Source of the DNA: an uncultured Saprospiraceae bacterium
Lineage (GTDB): Bacteria; Bacteroidota; Bacteroidia; Chitinophagales; Saprospiraceae
Length of the DNA stretch: 61,549 nucleotides
NCBI GenBank assembly: GCA_937934275.1
Contig: CALHAM010000048.1
Location: 1 to 61,549 of the forward strand
Reading direction: 5' to 3'
The translations under genes were made by a program, and so were the position numbers. Below the pieces are notes generated by a model. That model made no database searches, was not told the DNA's origin, and saw only the letters and a list, made by a program, of their open reading frames with translations. Positions 9,445 to 18,222 of the stretch are shown here, piece by piece. How positions within the stretch are numbered: the first letter of the stretch is position 1; every line of letters begins with the position of its first letter.

Positions 9445-9516
9445 TAGTCCCGAGTGGAATCGAACCACTATCTGAAGCTCCGGAGGCTTCCGTTCTATCC
9501 ATTGAACTACGGGACC
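9445..9516 (-). tRNA. tRNA-Arg (anticodon CCG)
   Basis: A 72-nt cloverleaf on the minus strand. The acceptor GGTCCCG pairs with CGGGACT (one G-T pair at the end) with discriminator A. The anticodon arm is GAAGC-CTCCGGA-GCTTC, giving anticodon CCG. The T arm is GTGG-TTCGATT-CCAC. CCA is not encoded. It decodes CGG arginine codons. Confidence 0.96.
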
Positions 9517-9573
9517 GACGTTAAAAAGTGCCCACAAAGGTAGAGCAAAAGCCGTTGTTCAGAGCGTTTTGGG

Positions 9574-10314
9574 TTAGTTTTGAGAAAAATTTTGACGGAT
9601 GCGCCGGAGGTGTTCGTCTATCCAGGCTCGGGCGGTGGCAACGGCTTCTTCGGCGTTGGCGGCCCGGATAGGTGGGCCGAAGTGGACAACAGCATCGTTG
9701 TAGCGTTTGCCGAAGCAGCGCACGAAGTGGGGAAGGAAGGTGTCGTCGCCGACCCAATAGGCGTCAGCGTCGCGGTAGTCTAAAGCAACGGGGATGATGG
9801 GGACGCCTTCTTCGATAGCGGTTTTAAAGGCTCCTGGGCGGAAGTCGCGCGTTTGCGCATCGGTATGGGTAGTGCCTTCGGGGAAAAGGATGACAGGATA
9901 CCCTTCGCAGAGTTTGGCGGCGATGGCGGCTAAGGCATTTTTACGGCTTTGCGTGTTTTCGCGCTGGACCAAGAGCACACCCGTCTGCCGGACGGCGCGC
10001 CCGACGAGCGGCCAGTGAGCCACTTCGGCCTTAGACAGCGGGAAGCCCAGCACTTCGGTGCTGATGAGGGCTGGGTCAATGTAGGAGCGGTGGTTGCTAA
10101 CCACCAAGCAAGCTCCTGTAGGTGGCTGCCCTTGCGTGCGCAAGCGCACGCCAAGCACAGGCAGCAGGTAGCGCCGCGTCCAGTGTTGGCGCAGGCGCAG
10201 CGCCCAAGAAATATCTTCTCCGTAGCGCCAAAAGTGGAATTGCACTCGTGCGATGAGTGCAAGGGCAAATCCGATGAAATAGAGCAGGCGAAAAGCTGCG
10301 CGCAGCAATTGCAT
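9574..10314 (-). CDS. plsC: 1-acyl-sn-glycerol-3-phosphate acyltransferase
   Basis: Transfers an acyl group to lysophosphatidic acid in phospholipid synthesis at the inner membrane. The 246-residue product has an N-terminal hydrophobic segment (about 8-24), the acyltransferase block I VVSNHRSYIDPAL (NHx4D), block III LFPEGTTHTD and block IV VPIIPVAL. It starts 28 bp after the helicase stop codon on the same strand, so the two may be co-transcribed, although their roles are unrelated. Confidence 0.93.
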   Translation of the reverse strand: MQLLRAAFRLLYFIGFALALIARVQFHFWRYGEDISWALRLRQHWTRRYLLPVLGVRLRTQGQPPTGACLVVSNHRSYIDPALISTEVLGFPLSKAEVAHWPLVGRAVRQTGVLLVQRENTQSRKNALAAIAAKLCEGYPVILFPEGTTHTDAQTRDFRPGAFKTAIEEGVPIIPVALDYRDADAYWVGDDTFLPHFVRCFGKRYNDAVVHFGPPIRAANAEEAVATARAWIDEHLRRIRQNFSQN

Positions 10315-10342
10315 AAAGCCCCGTTTTTTGAAGTCTTCGACT

Positions 10343-13300
10343 TTACGCCAATAGTTGTGCCGCTAATTTGCGCGCCTCTTGATGGGGGCTTTTCCACCAC
10401 TGTGCCGAGAACGTCGGTATGCTTTCGATGCCTTTGCGCGCAAAATAGCGCTTAACTTGTTCCTCCCACTCGTAGGAAGGCATCTCAGTAGGCGCAAAGA
10501 CGCCGTCGTAGAGCAGCAGCCGACGGCGCTGGCCATTGTCGGCCACGGTGGGCACCACAACACTTTCCACCACGGCGTTTCGGCGCAGTTGGCCAGGCAT
10601 GAAGTAGGGTTGCAAGGCAATTTCTACCTCTTGAGCAAACAAAGAAATCTCGTGAGCAGCTTCGGGGTATTCCAACAGCTCGCGCATGTGGCTGAGCTGT
10701 TCTTCGGCTGCCCGATAATTGCCCTGCTGAATCAGCGCGCCAAACGTCACTAAGTGCGACAGCACACAGGTGCCGCGGAAGTTCTTGTTCGCTGCCAATG
10801 CGGTGTGAAGCCCAGCAGGGATGGAGTGCGCAATGTAAATGCGCTGTGTGGCCCGCGTCATAAGTACGTGCAGTTGGTTGAAGCCCAATTGGGTGTTCCA
10901 AAAGTGCAGGTGTTGCGTCAGCGTGCCTTGGGCATCGACGAGGCCATGCACCAAAGAGACCAGCAGCACGTCTACGTGTTGGCCCTGTAATTCGGCGAAT
11001 TGGTAAACCCCCAGCCCATTGAGGTGGAGTTGTTGAATCTTTTCGTAGCCGGGCAGTTTTCTTTGTCGAATTTTGAGCAGCTGGCTAGCGATGAGGTCGC
11101 GTTGTTCGACGGTGGCGCAAGCAATGCCTACCACCGGGTAGGTCTTGGCTGGCGTTTGTTCGATGAGGTTGAGCCAGTCCAATATTTGGCGCGCTTCAGC
11201 CTCGTTGGTGCCGGTTTGTTCGTCGTAGCGTCCTTCGACGTTGCTCACTACAGTCACATCGCGCGCTGAAAGCCCTGAAGGCAGGCGCTTAAAGGGTGTT
11301 CCGAAGGCGATTTGGTTGAAGCGTAGCCATTCCTCTGGAGTGTTTTGGTGTTGGTACTCGAGCGAATACGTGCGGCTGCCCAGCGATTTGCAGTATTCCA
11401 GTAAGTCGTCTTCAGCAGAGGGCGTCATGTCTTGCTTGGCGTCGCCGAAGACGATTAAGCTACTGCCCAAACCAAAAAGGTGGTAGCATTCCTGCTTGGG
11501 GATATTGTGGGCTTCGTCTACGAGCACCACGTCGTATTTCATGTTGGAAGCCTGGACGACGTCTAAAGCCACGGGCGGTGTTACTAAAAGGACAGGCAAG
11601 GTTTCGGACAGCGGGATGAGGTGTTTTTCAAAGAGTTCTTCGGGTTTTCGCTGGAGCGACAGGGTCCGATTGTTTTTTCCAAACCAAGTTTTGTAGGCTT
11701 CTGGGTCGGCAGTGCGCAGTTGTTTGAGGGCAGCCGTTTTCCGGGCATGCCACAGGGCGCGTATTTGAGCGGGCAATACTTGGCTGAGTGCTTCGTGGTC
11801 GGCGTGGTAAGTGCGCAGGGCCTCTTCTTGCCACAGTAAGCCTGGGTGATAATGCTTTTGCAGAAAGTGATGCAGGTACCAGCTGTCGAAGGCAGCAGCC
11901 CAGTTGCGAGGCTTGATTTTGCACAGCGCTCTGACGACCTGTTGTTCAGGCAGGGAGAGGCGCAGCCAGTGGCGTTGCCAGATGTAGAAGTCCGGAAAAT
12001 CGCGCAAGTAAAACTGGGTTTCTTCCAGACGCTCGATGAGGCTTTCTAAGAAGGCTTGGCGTTTGGGGATGGTCAGCATTTCGTGTTTGAACGACTCCTG
12101 GTAGAGACCAGATTGGTTGAACTCCACCAGGAATTCGTCTAGGGCGGCTTCTAGTTCGCTGACAGCTTCGCGGAAATCTATGGCTGGATGCACGCTGCGC
12201 GCGTTGAGCCGTCGGACGTCGTCGCGCACTAATGAGGGGAGGCTGCGCAGCCAGTTGGTGAGCATTTTTTCGAAGGCGCGCGTTTGCTCAGCGATACGGG
12301 GGATTTCTCCCACGTCTATGTTGGCCGGAAAGTCGAATTCAAAGTATTTCCGGTTTTGGTGGGTTTGGCGCAGCAGTTCGTAATCGGCGCTAATTTTCTC
12401 TTTGGCCTCCACAATTTGTTTGTAGCGCTCGGAGAAAACGCCGTAGAGTTTTTCAGCAGTAGAAAGTTGCTTTTCGAACTCTGGCCCGAAGCGCTGTATG
12501 CCGTCTTCTAAGGCTTCCTGGATGCGTCGAACGATGTTGGACAGTTCCGAGTAGTGTTGCTCATAGTGTTCGGTGAGGAGTTCAGTGTATTCATTCGTTT
12601 TGGCAATATAGCGGTGGTGCAGCGTCGTGGCTTTAGAGAGCAATTGCCGGACTTGGGCTTCCGTCCAGGCCAAGCCGTCGTCGCTGGAGCGCTCCAGAAA
12701 GATGTCGTGTTTGAGTTGGCTCAGAGGGTGCTGGAGGGTGGGAAACCGTCGGAAGAGCGGCTCGCTGTCGAAAATGGCGGCTTTGATGCCTTCATATTCT
12801 TCGGGAGTAAAAGCGAAGTCGGTGGGGTTGAGTTGAGAGAGTAAGAGTTCCTTGCCTTCGGTCCGATTGGCCTGCATGAAAAGGCCGACTACATCGGTAA
12901 AGTGATGTTTGCCTAAGATGGGGCGATGCAGTTCTTCCCAAGCGCCGTTCAATTGGCGCAGAGCGCGCAGTGCTCGATTGAGCAGGGGGGGAAACTCTTG
13001 GAGTGCGGGAGCATCTTTAGGTTTACTTTCGGCGGCAGCACGCAACATGTCAGCCAGCATGAGCCGATCGTTGTCGGTGTCGCGAACAACGAACGATAGG
13101 TCTCCGATATCTCGGTCAAGTAAGAACTTTTGAGCACGGCGCAGCGCGTTGACACTTTTGGAAACGACCAAGCACTTTTTCCCATTGGCCAAGGCATTGG
13201 CCACGATGGCTGCCAGCACGTAAGTTTTCCCGGTGCCCGAAGCACCTTCCACCACCGTGAGGGTGTTGCGCTGTGCAGCGTGCAGAACGCGGCGTTGCGA

Positions 13301-14086
13301 GGGGTCTAAGGGCAATAAGGTAAAGGGATGCTGCCAGTTTAGGCCGTTTTCTCGCTCGAGGTGAATTTTGGGTTCGTCCGAAAATATAGTACGAGGCAGT
13401 GTAGGAAAGATGCCGGCGACGGCAGACCAGCGCAGCTGACCTTCTGCTTGCACGCGCGCGAGTTCGGCTGCGGTAGGCGCTGGCTGGATGCTCAGCGTTA
13501 GGCCCTCCTCTGTCAGCACCAATTGTTGGTGTATCGTATCTGCAAAAGCCGACAGCGCAGCGGCGCCGATGTAACTGCTTTCCGCCAAGGCTCGTGCGCG
13601 TTGAGTAAAATGCGTGCCGTGCAGATGGTCTATGAGGTGAAAAAGCGGGTAATTAGGCAAGATGCGGTGCATCTCGGTGCGCTGCACCAGCCACCGGTCG
13701 GGGTGCTGGGCGTGTGGCTCCAACTGAATTTGCCATATAAATAGCGGCGCGCTTAGGGCCTGATCGCCAGCCAGAGTGATGACTAAAGGATAACCTACGC
13801 CCAAGTTGCGCGTGCCAAATACTTTCTCTCGGTTGCGCGCTTCAAAATAAAAGTGGTTGAACCAGACCGATGAGGGATGTACGGCCTCTACCTCTACTTC
13901 AAATTGGGAGCGCTCCGTCAGCGCTCGAATGAGGCGGACGGCAAAATCGTCGTTGTTGAGCGCAAAGAGGTCTACTCGATCTAAAGAGTGGGGCAGGGTC
14001 TTCATCCAAAGCAGCGCTTCGGCGCTGTAAGCCAGGGCTGCAGGTTGTTTTTCCTCTGAGGGCGTAAGTGTGCTTTTTTCCGGCAT
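10343..14086 (-). CDS. Very large SF1 (Upf1/DNA2-like) helicase
   Basis: A 1247-residue ATPase. Walker A is EGASGTGKT near residue 282, followed by KCLVVSKSVNALRRAQ. The DEAH-like motif II VLVDEAHNIPKQ is near 856, motif III FGDAKQDMTPS near 883, and the C-terminal RecA domain has VDVLLVSLVHG and HVLMTRATQRIYIAHS near 1077. About 570 residues, many helical and charged, separate motif I from motif II, far more than in a minimal SF1B enzyme. The first 250 residues form an unrecognised domain and the last 60 (YEWEEQVKRYFARKG) another. Role unknown: RNA or DNA unwinding, repair, or defence are all possible. It diverges from the SRP RNA gene and precedes plsC. Confidence 0.85.
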   Translation of the reverse strand: MPEKSTLTPSEEKQPAALAYSAEALLWMKTLPHSLDRVDLFALNNDDFAVRLIRALTERSQFEVEVEAVHPSSVWFNHFYFEARNREKVFGTRNLGVGYPLVITLAGDQALSAPLFIWQIQLEPHAQHPDRWLVQRTEMHRILPNYPLFHLIDHLHGTHFTQRARALAESSYIGAAALSAFADTIHQQLVLTEEGLTLSIQPAPTAAELARVQAEGQLRWSAVAGIFPTLPRTIFSDEPKIHLERENGLNWQHPFTLLPLDPSQRRVLHAAQRNTLTVVEGASGTGKTYVLAAIVANALANGKKCLVVSKSVNALRRAQKFLLDRDIGDLSFVVRDTDNDRLMLADMLRAAAESKPKDAPALQEFPPLLNRALRALRQLNGAWEELHRPILGKHHFTDVVGLFMQANRTEGKELLLSQLNPTDFAFTPEEYEGIKAAIFDSEPLFRRFPTLQHPLSQLKHDIFLERSSDDGLAWTEAQVRQLLSKATTLHHRYIAKTNEYTELLTEHYEQHYSELSNIVRRIQEALEDGIQRFGPEFEKQLSTAEKLYGVFSERYKQIVEAKEKISADYELLRQTHQNRKYFEFDFPANIDVGEIPRIAEQTRAFEKMLTNWLRSLPSLVRDDVRRLNARSVHPAIDFREAVSELEAALDEFLVEFNQSGLYQESFKHEMLTIPKRQAFLESLIERLEETQFYLRDFPDFYIWQRHWLRLSLPEQQVVRALCKIKPRNWAAAFDSWYLHHFLQKHYHPGLLWQEEALRTYHADHEALSQVLPAQIRALWHARKTAALKQLRTADPEAYKTWFGKNNRTLSLQRKPEELFEKHLIPLSETLPVLLVTPPVALDVVQASNMKYDVVLVDEAHNIPKQECYHLFGLGSSLIVFGDAKQDMTPSAEDDLLEYCKSLGSRTYSLEYQHQNTPEEWLRFNQIAFGTPFKRLPSGLSARDVTVVSNVEGRYDEQTGTNEAEARQILDWLNLIEQTPAKTYPVVGIACATVEQRDLIASQLLKIRQRKLPGYEKIQQLHLNGLGVYQFAELQGQHVDVLLVSLVHGLVDAQGTLTQHLHFWNTQLGFNQLHVLMTRATQRIYIAHSIPAGLHTALAANKNFRGTCVLSHLVTFGALIQQGNYRAAEEQLSHMRELLEYPEAAHEISLFAQEVEIALQPYFMPGQLRRNAVVESVVVPTVADNGQRRRLLLYDGVFAPTEMPSYEWEEQVKRYFARKGIESIPTFSAQWWKSPHQEARKLAAQLLA

Positions 14087-14131
14087 GCACTTCGTTCAAT
14101 TTAAATATTCAGCGATATAAGAGGCAAGAGG

Positions 14132-14139
14132 CAAAGATA
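14132..14139 (-). promoter_or_regulatory. -7 box TATCTTTG for the helicase gene
   Basis: Minus-strand TATCTTTG, 45 nt before the helicase ATG. A T-rich stretch lies about 20 nt upstream. It is back-to-back with the ffs promoter, with 48 bp between the two boxes. Confidence 0.6.
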
Positions 14140-14187
14140 ACCGGGCTAAAAAATACTGGCGTTTAGTTTTTTTTCTAACGGACGCCC

Positions 14188-14195
14188 TACCTTTG
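14188..14195 (+). promoter_or_regulatory. -7 box TACCTTTG of the SRP RNA gene
   Basis: TACCTTTG ends 4 nt before the first base of the SRP RNA terminal helix at 14200, the spacing expected for a -7 element. A T-rich tract about 20 nt upstream may serve as the -33 region. Confidence 0.75.
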
Positions 14196-14199
14196 CCTC

Positions 14200-14282
14200 G
14201 CGCTGGGCGACCAGCTCCTGCAAAACTCCCCCAGGGCGGAAACGCAGCAAGGGTAATGCGGTTGAGCGGTGTGTCTGGCGCA
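14200..14282 (+). ncRNA. ffs: Small signal recognition particle RNA (4.5S type)
   Basis: The RNA that binds Ffh and targets nascent membrane and secreted proteins. The conserved apical domain is seen at about 14231-14254: CAGG, then GCG-GAAA-CGC (a GNRA tetraloop), then AGCA and AGGG. These are the symmetric and asymmetric loops of bacterial small SRP RNA. The ends close into a long helix: GCGCTGGGCG at 14200-14209 pairs, with some G-U pairs, with the TGTCTGGCGC end at about 14272-14281. The helix is followed by ATTTTTCATTTTT, a likely terminator. The promoter box placement fits the 5' end. The 3' end is approximate. Confidence 0.92.
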
Positions 14283-14341
14283 TTTTTCATTTTTGAGGTT
14301 GAAACGACCTCTCTTCTCACTCACTCAATCCGGCTCACTCC

Positions 14342-15004
14342 ATGCTTTTCTTTTTGGACACTGCCAATCTAGACCAGATACGCCAAGCCGCCGATATGGG
14401 TATTCTCGACGGTGTAACAACGAATCCTTCCTTAATGGCCAAGGAAGGTATCACGGGCGAGCAAAACATTCTTAAACACTACCGCACCATTTGCGAGCTG
14501 GTGGGCGAAGACTGCGACGTTAGCGCCGAGGTCATTGCCACGGATTTCAGAGGTATGGTGGAGGAGGGCAAACGGCTGGCCGATTTGCACAAAAACATCG
14601 TCGTTAAGGTGCCTATGATCCGCGACGGGATCAAGGCTATTGCCTACTTTGCAGAGGCGGACATTCGGACCAATTGCACGCTCGTCTTTTCGGCAGGTCA
14701 GGCTCTGTTGGCAGCTCGGGCGGGTGCCACATACGTGTCGCCGTTCATTGGGCGCATCGACGACATCGGTTGGGACGGCACGCAGCTCATCCAAGAGATC
14801 GCCGAGGTGTACTCGACTACGGGCTTCGACACGGCTATTCTGGCGGCTAGCATTCGCAGCCCTTTACACATCTTGCAAGCCGCCAAGGCGGGTGCGGATG
14901 CGGTTACCTGCCCGCTAAGTGCTCTGCTGGGTTTGCTCAATCACCCGCTGACGGATATCGGGTTGGCCAAATTTTTGGCCGACCATCAAAAGGCTAATGG
15001 CTAG
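14342..15004 (+). CDS. fsa: Fructose-6-phosphate aldolase / short transaldolase
   Basis: A 220-residue TIM-barrel enzyme of the transaldolase B/FSA (TalC) group, acting in the non-oxidative pentose phosphate pathway or as a fructose-6-phosphate aldolase. The opening MLFFLDTANL, then DGVTTNPSL, the Schiff-base lysine Lys89 in NIVVKVPM, NCTLVFSAGQALLAA and SPFIGRIDD are all visible. Length is typical for the short subfamily; sequence alone does not separate transaldolase from aldolase activity. It starts about 60 bp after the SRP RNA and ends one base before the stop codon of the convergent gene. Confidence 0.92.
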   Translation: MLFFLDTANLDQIRQAADMGILDGVTTNPSLMAKEGITGEQNILKHYRTICELVGEDCDVSAEVIATDFRGMVEEGKRLADLHKNIVVKVPMIRDGIKAIAYFAEADIRTNCTLVFSAGQALLAARAGATYVSPFIGRIDDIGWDGTQLIQEIAEVYSTTGFDTAILAASIRSPLHILQAAKAGADAVTCPLSALLGLLNHPLTDIGLAKFLADHQKANG

Positions 15005-15005
15005 A

Positions 15006-16052
15006 CTATCGTTGCCGCTTGCGAACCATGAGGACGTAGACAGGCAAGTGGTCGCTATAGCCGTTTAAGAAGATATCGCCCACAAACGTGCGGAGGGGGT
15101 AGCCGCGAAAAGCGCCCTCCTCTTGGAACATCCAAGGCTCTCGGAACACGACGGCGCGCAACAGTTGCCACCCTCCGGCTTGCTTCCAAACCAAGCCCTT
15201 CGATACGATAATTTGGTCGAATAGGTTCCAACTATCGCGATAGGCTAAGGTTCCATTGCCGCTTTGGTAGAGGGCATACATGGGGTTGTAGAGGTCGCCG
15301 GGCTTCATGCTCTCGGTGCTTTTGGCTGCTCGCAAGACCTTAGTCAGACTGGCGTTGTTAGGGTCGTCGTTGAGATCGCCCATGACGATGATCTTAGCCA
15401 ATTCATTTTGCCTCAGCAAGCTATCCGCTATGTTCCGGCATACTTGGGCTGCTGCAGCACGCATCCAAGCCGAGCCGGTTTCCCCTCCCCGGCGGGAGGG
15501 CCAGTGGCATACCATGACGTGTAAGGTGTCGCCTTGAAAAATTCCGGTTACGTATAACACGTCGCGCGTCGGATCGAGTCTGCCGGTTTTAGGGTCTCTC
15601 AGTTCGACGGGAACCGCCCTTGAACCTAAAAGGCGAAAGTACTTAGGCTGATACAGCAGTGCGACATCGATACCTCGCTCGTCAGGCGAGTCATAGTGAA
15701 CAATCTGGTAGTTGCGGTTTTTCAGTACTGGTTGTGCGACCAAGTCTTCCAAAACAGCGCGATTTTCCACTTCTGCCACCCCCAGCAGGGCCACGCCGTC
15801 GGGCGTTACTTCTGTGGCTAACAAGCTAATGACTTTGGCCATATTGGCCTGCTTCGACCAGTACTTCTCGCTGTTCCAAGCCAAACGCCCTTGCGGCAAG
15901 AAATCCGCATCGTTTGTATTCGAACTGGGTATAGTATCGAAAAGGTTTTCTAAGTTGTAAAAGCCGATGGCTGCCACATCGTACTCTGCCTTTTGAGAAA
16001 AAGACAGCTCTACAAAAGCAAGGGCAATACTCAACAGGAGTGTTTTTTTCAT
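15006..16052 (-). CDS. Exported endonuclease/exonuclease/phosphatase-fold protein
   Basis: A 348-residue protein with signal peptide (cleavage about SFS|QKAEY at residue 19/20) and an EEP-fold catalytic domain: IGFYNLENLFDT (metal-binding Asn and Glu), LLGVAEVENR, VMVCHWPSRRGG, VMGDLNDDPNN and the final YSDHLPVYVL. Relatives include extracellular DNases, sphingomyelinase-like and inositol phosphatase-like enzymes. The FxNLxNLFD form is typical of Bacteroidota endonuclease/exonuclease/phosphatase proteins. The substrate is unknown; nucleic acid is a reasonable guess. A TATTTTTG box lies 24 nt before the ATG. It converges with fsa with one base between the stops. Confidence 0.87.
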   Translation of the reverse strand: MKKTLLLSIALAFVELSFSQKAEYDVAAIGFYNLENLFDTIPSSNTNDADFLPQGRLAWNSEKYWSKQANMAKVISLLATEVTPDGVALLGVAEVENRAVLEDLVAQPVLKNRNYQIVHYDSPDERGIDVALLYQPKYFRLLGSRAVPVELRDPKTGRLDPTRDVLYVTGIFQGDTLHVMVCHWPSRRGGETGSAWMRAAAAQVCRNIADSLLRQNELAKIIVMGDLNDDPNNASLTKVLRAAKSTESMKPGDLYNPMYALYQSGNGTLAYRDSWNLFDQIIVSKGLVWKQAGGWQLLRAVVFREPWMFQEEGAFRGYPLRTFVGDIFLNGYSDHLPVYVLMVRKRQR

Positions 16053-16076
16053 AAAGAAGCCTATTCAGAACAGCGA

Positions 16077-16084
16077 CAAAAATA
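16077..16084 (-). promoter_or_regulatory. -7 box TATTTTTG for the EEP-fold gene
   Basis: Minus-strand TATTTTTG, 24 nt before the ATG at 16052. Confidence 0.5.
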
Positions 16085-16146
16085 GAGGCTTCCAAGAGGT
16101 TTCTCGCTTAATTTATACGTGGCCACAGCTCCTGGGAGAAGTGAGG

Positions 16147-17343
16147 TCAGTCCTTGTAAGGGTCGTACACATCCGCTGGAGCCATAGCTACGCCGATAGG
16201 GCGCAGGCGATGCACAATTTCAATGGTGCCGGCGTGTTGTTCGAGCACTTCTGCCAAAGGTTTGTAACATTCAGGTGCTTCGTCGGGAGCGCCGCCGCGC
16301 AGCACTATGCCGCGCTGTTTCATTAGCTTTTTGACATTCCCCCAGCGCACGCTGCCTTCGGACAGTTGTTGTAAACGGCCATTTTTCCAGCGGCGCTTGC
16401 CAGCGGCCTGCGTGCGACTAATGACGCGCCCGGCACCGTGAACGGTGGAGTACAGGCCTCGACGGCTCAGCGCGCTGTCTACACCGCGAATGATGACCGA
16501 TATGTCGGCCATATTAGCGCCAATGAAGCCGTATTGCCCGGGAAACGCAGGGGTGGCACCTTTGCGCACGACGTAGTACTTTTGACCAAAGTGCTCCTCT
16601 ATCCACAGGAAGTTGTGGTGGTTGTGCACTTCGAAAACGGCTGTGGTGCCCAGAATCTCAAGCACTTTCTGTACGACAAGGTCGCGCCCAGCGTAGGCGT
16701 ATTCACCCGCTAGTTGGATGGCGGCTAGGTAATCTTGTCCCAGCGCACTGCGCGCGTCAAAGAGGATGGGTGGAGCGTGCATGCCGCCTTCAGGCACGTG
16801 CTCGTCGAAGCGTTTACCCTTGGACAGAGCGATGAAGCCGGTAGTGGTTTTGTGCCCAAAACCGCGCGAGCCAAAGTGTACCCCTACCCAAAGCCAACCT
16901 TCCTCGTCTTCAAAAAGGTCGATAAAGTGATTGCCCGCACCCACAGTGCCCAGCTGTTCGGCGGCGAGTTTCAGCAGGGCGCGTTGAGGCTTGAAGGGCG
17001 CATGAGCGATGCGATCGAGCACAGGATGGTCTACGGGTTTGGGGTTGGGCCGCCCAATGCCAAAACCAATCTGCCGGAAAATCTCGTCCATCACCTTTTC
17101 TACCTCCACATCGGCCGCTCGCAGGCGCGTTTGGCAGGCCTTATTGCCGCAGGCGATGTCGAAGCCTACGCCCGAAAGACTAATCTGGTCGCGATAGGCC
17201 ACTACGCCGCCAATGGGATGCCCATAACCGACGTGAGCATCCGCTGTGAGTACAGCCCGATCATCGGGCGTCGTTAGGCAGCGCTCTAACTGCTGAATGG
17301 CCGCCGGATCTATCAGATCGGCCCCAAAGATAGTGTAGGACAT
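16147..17343 (-). CDS. rtcB: RNA-splicing ligase RtcB
   Basis: GTP- and Mn-dependent ligase joining 2',3'-cyclic phosphate or 3'-phosphate RNA ends to 5'-OH ends. The 398-residue protein has the metal ligands in FDIACGNK (Asp62, Cys65), GAGNHFID (Asn138, His139), VHFGSRG (His156) and EVHNHHNF (about 239-244), and the guanylated histidine His302 in STVHGAGRVISR. Length fits the short bacterial RtcB group. No archease, RtcA or peptide-release-factor gene is adjacent, so its role (RNA repair or tRNA/rRNA end healing) cannot be read from context. Confidence 0.95.
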   Translation of the reverse strand: MSYTIFGADLIDPAAIQQLERCLTTPDDRAVLTADAHVGYGHPIGGVVAYRDQISLSGVGFDIACGNKACQTRLRAADVEVEKVMDEIFRQIGFGIGRPNPKPVDHPVLDRIAHAPFKPQRALLKLAAEQLGTVGAGNHFIDLFEDEEGWLWVGVHFGSRGFGHKTTTGFIALSKGKRFDEHVPEGGMHAPPILFDARSALGQDYLAAIQLAGEYAYAGRDLVVQKVLEILGTTAVFEVHNHHNFLWIEEHFGQKYYVVRKGATPAFPGQYGFIGANMADISVIIRGVDSALSRRGLYSTVHGAGRVISRTQAAGKRRWKNGRLQQLSEGSVRWGNVKKLMKQRGIVLRGGAPDEAPECYKPLAEVLEQHAGTIEIVHRLRPIGVAMAPADVYDPYKD

Positions 17344-17420
17344 ATCAAGGCTTATTTTTGGCCTGAGCGCAGATGTTATTATTTAACACAGAAGCTCGGA
17401 GGAAACTGGAAGGAAGAGTA

Positions 17421-17428
17421 TACATTTG
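17421..17428 (+). promoter_or_regulatory. -7 box TACATTTG for the beta-barrel gene
   Basis: TACATTTG followed by C, 40 nt before the ATG at 17469. Confidence 0.55.
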
Positions 17429-17468
17429 CGTCTGACTAAATAAAAATCTTAAGCAAAGTGTCATTACT

Positions 17469-18149
17469 ATGAAAAATTATGCAAAGTTACCCTTGTTTCT
17501 CTTGCTACTGCTCTTTGCAGGAGTGAACCTCTCTGCTCAAGTTGGCCTAGGCCTTCGGGGCGGCTTGAACTTTGCCAATTGGTCGCTCAACGACGTGGCG
17601 AAGGAAGAATTTGCCTTTGATGCCAAGTCTGCCAACTCCTTGCTTTTGGGTGCTTTGGTGGAGATTCGCCTGAGCAACAATTTAGCCATTCAGCCGGAGG
17701 TGAATTACATTCAAAAGGGCACTAAGATAGATGAAACCATCCTGGGTGCGGCAGTGAAAGGGCGTTACACCATCAACTACTTGGAAGTTCCATTGCTGTT
17801 GAAGGTAGGGACAGGTTTTGGCATAGGGCGTTTTGACGTTCTTTTAGGGCCGAGTTTTGGCTACGGGCTGAACGGTAAGTACAAAATCACCGCGAGTATT
17901 GGCGGTGTTGAAGACACAACAGAGGAAGATCTCGACTTTGAGAAAGACGAAATTAGCCGTACGGACCTGGGCGCCCAGGTTGGAGGCTCCTTAGGTTTCA
18001 ATTTAGGGTCTTCAGCGCGTCTTTTTGTTGATGGCCGCTATTTGTTGGGCTTTACTAATTTGGATAAGCACGAGCATGGTGCTGGCGAGGAGCCATCGGT
18101 TAAAAACCGCGGCATTGCGCTGACGGCAGGACTCATCTTTGGCTTCTAA
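17469..18149 (+). CDS. Outer-membrane beta-barrel (PorT/OmpW-like) protein
   Basis: A 226-residue outer-membrane protein with signal peptide (cleavage LSA|QVGLG at about 23/24) and alternating amphipathic strands typical of the small 8-stranded Bacteroidota outer membrane beta-barrel domain: GLRGGLNFANWS, GALVEIRLSNNLAIQPEVNYIQKG, YLEVPLLLKVG, FVDGRYLLGFTNL and the final GIALTAGLIFGF ending in Phe. Function unknown. It has its own promoter box and is closed by a strong terminator, so it looks monocistronic. Confidence 0.88.
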   Translation: MKNYAKLPLFLLLLLFAGVNLSAQVGLGLRGGLNFANWSLNDVAKEEFAFDAKSANSLLLGALVEIRLSNNLAIQPEVNYIQKGTKIDETILGAAVKGRYTINYLEVPLLLKVGTGFGIGRFDVLLGPSFGYGLNGKYKITASIGGVEDTTEEDLDFEKDEISRTDLGAQVGGSLGFNLGSSARLFVDGRYLLGFTNLDKHEHGAGEEPSVKNRGIALTAGLIFGF

Positions 18150-18176
18150 AGGCCTGGGTCTAATCCACCGGTTGTG

Positions 18177-18222
18177 CATTCGGGGCGATTCCTTTTTAGG
18201 GGAGTCGCTCCGAATGTTTTTT
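18177..18222. terminator. Bidirectional terminator between convergent genes
   Basis: The arms 18177-18192 and 18201-18216 form a stem of about 16 bp, including two G-T pairs, followed by TTTTTT (18217-18222) for the beta-barrel gene. The stop codon of the minus-strand membrane gene (18221-18223) touches the same structure, so it can serve both. Confidence 0.85.

Noticed and set aside
10343-14086. Helicase as part of a known multi-gene phage-defence system
   Set aside because: Its neighbours are plsC and the SRP RNA gene; no nuclease, methylase or other defence gene is adjacent.
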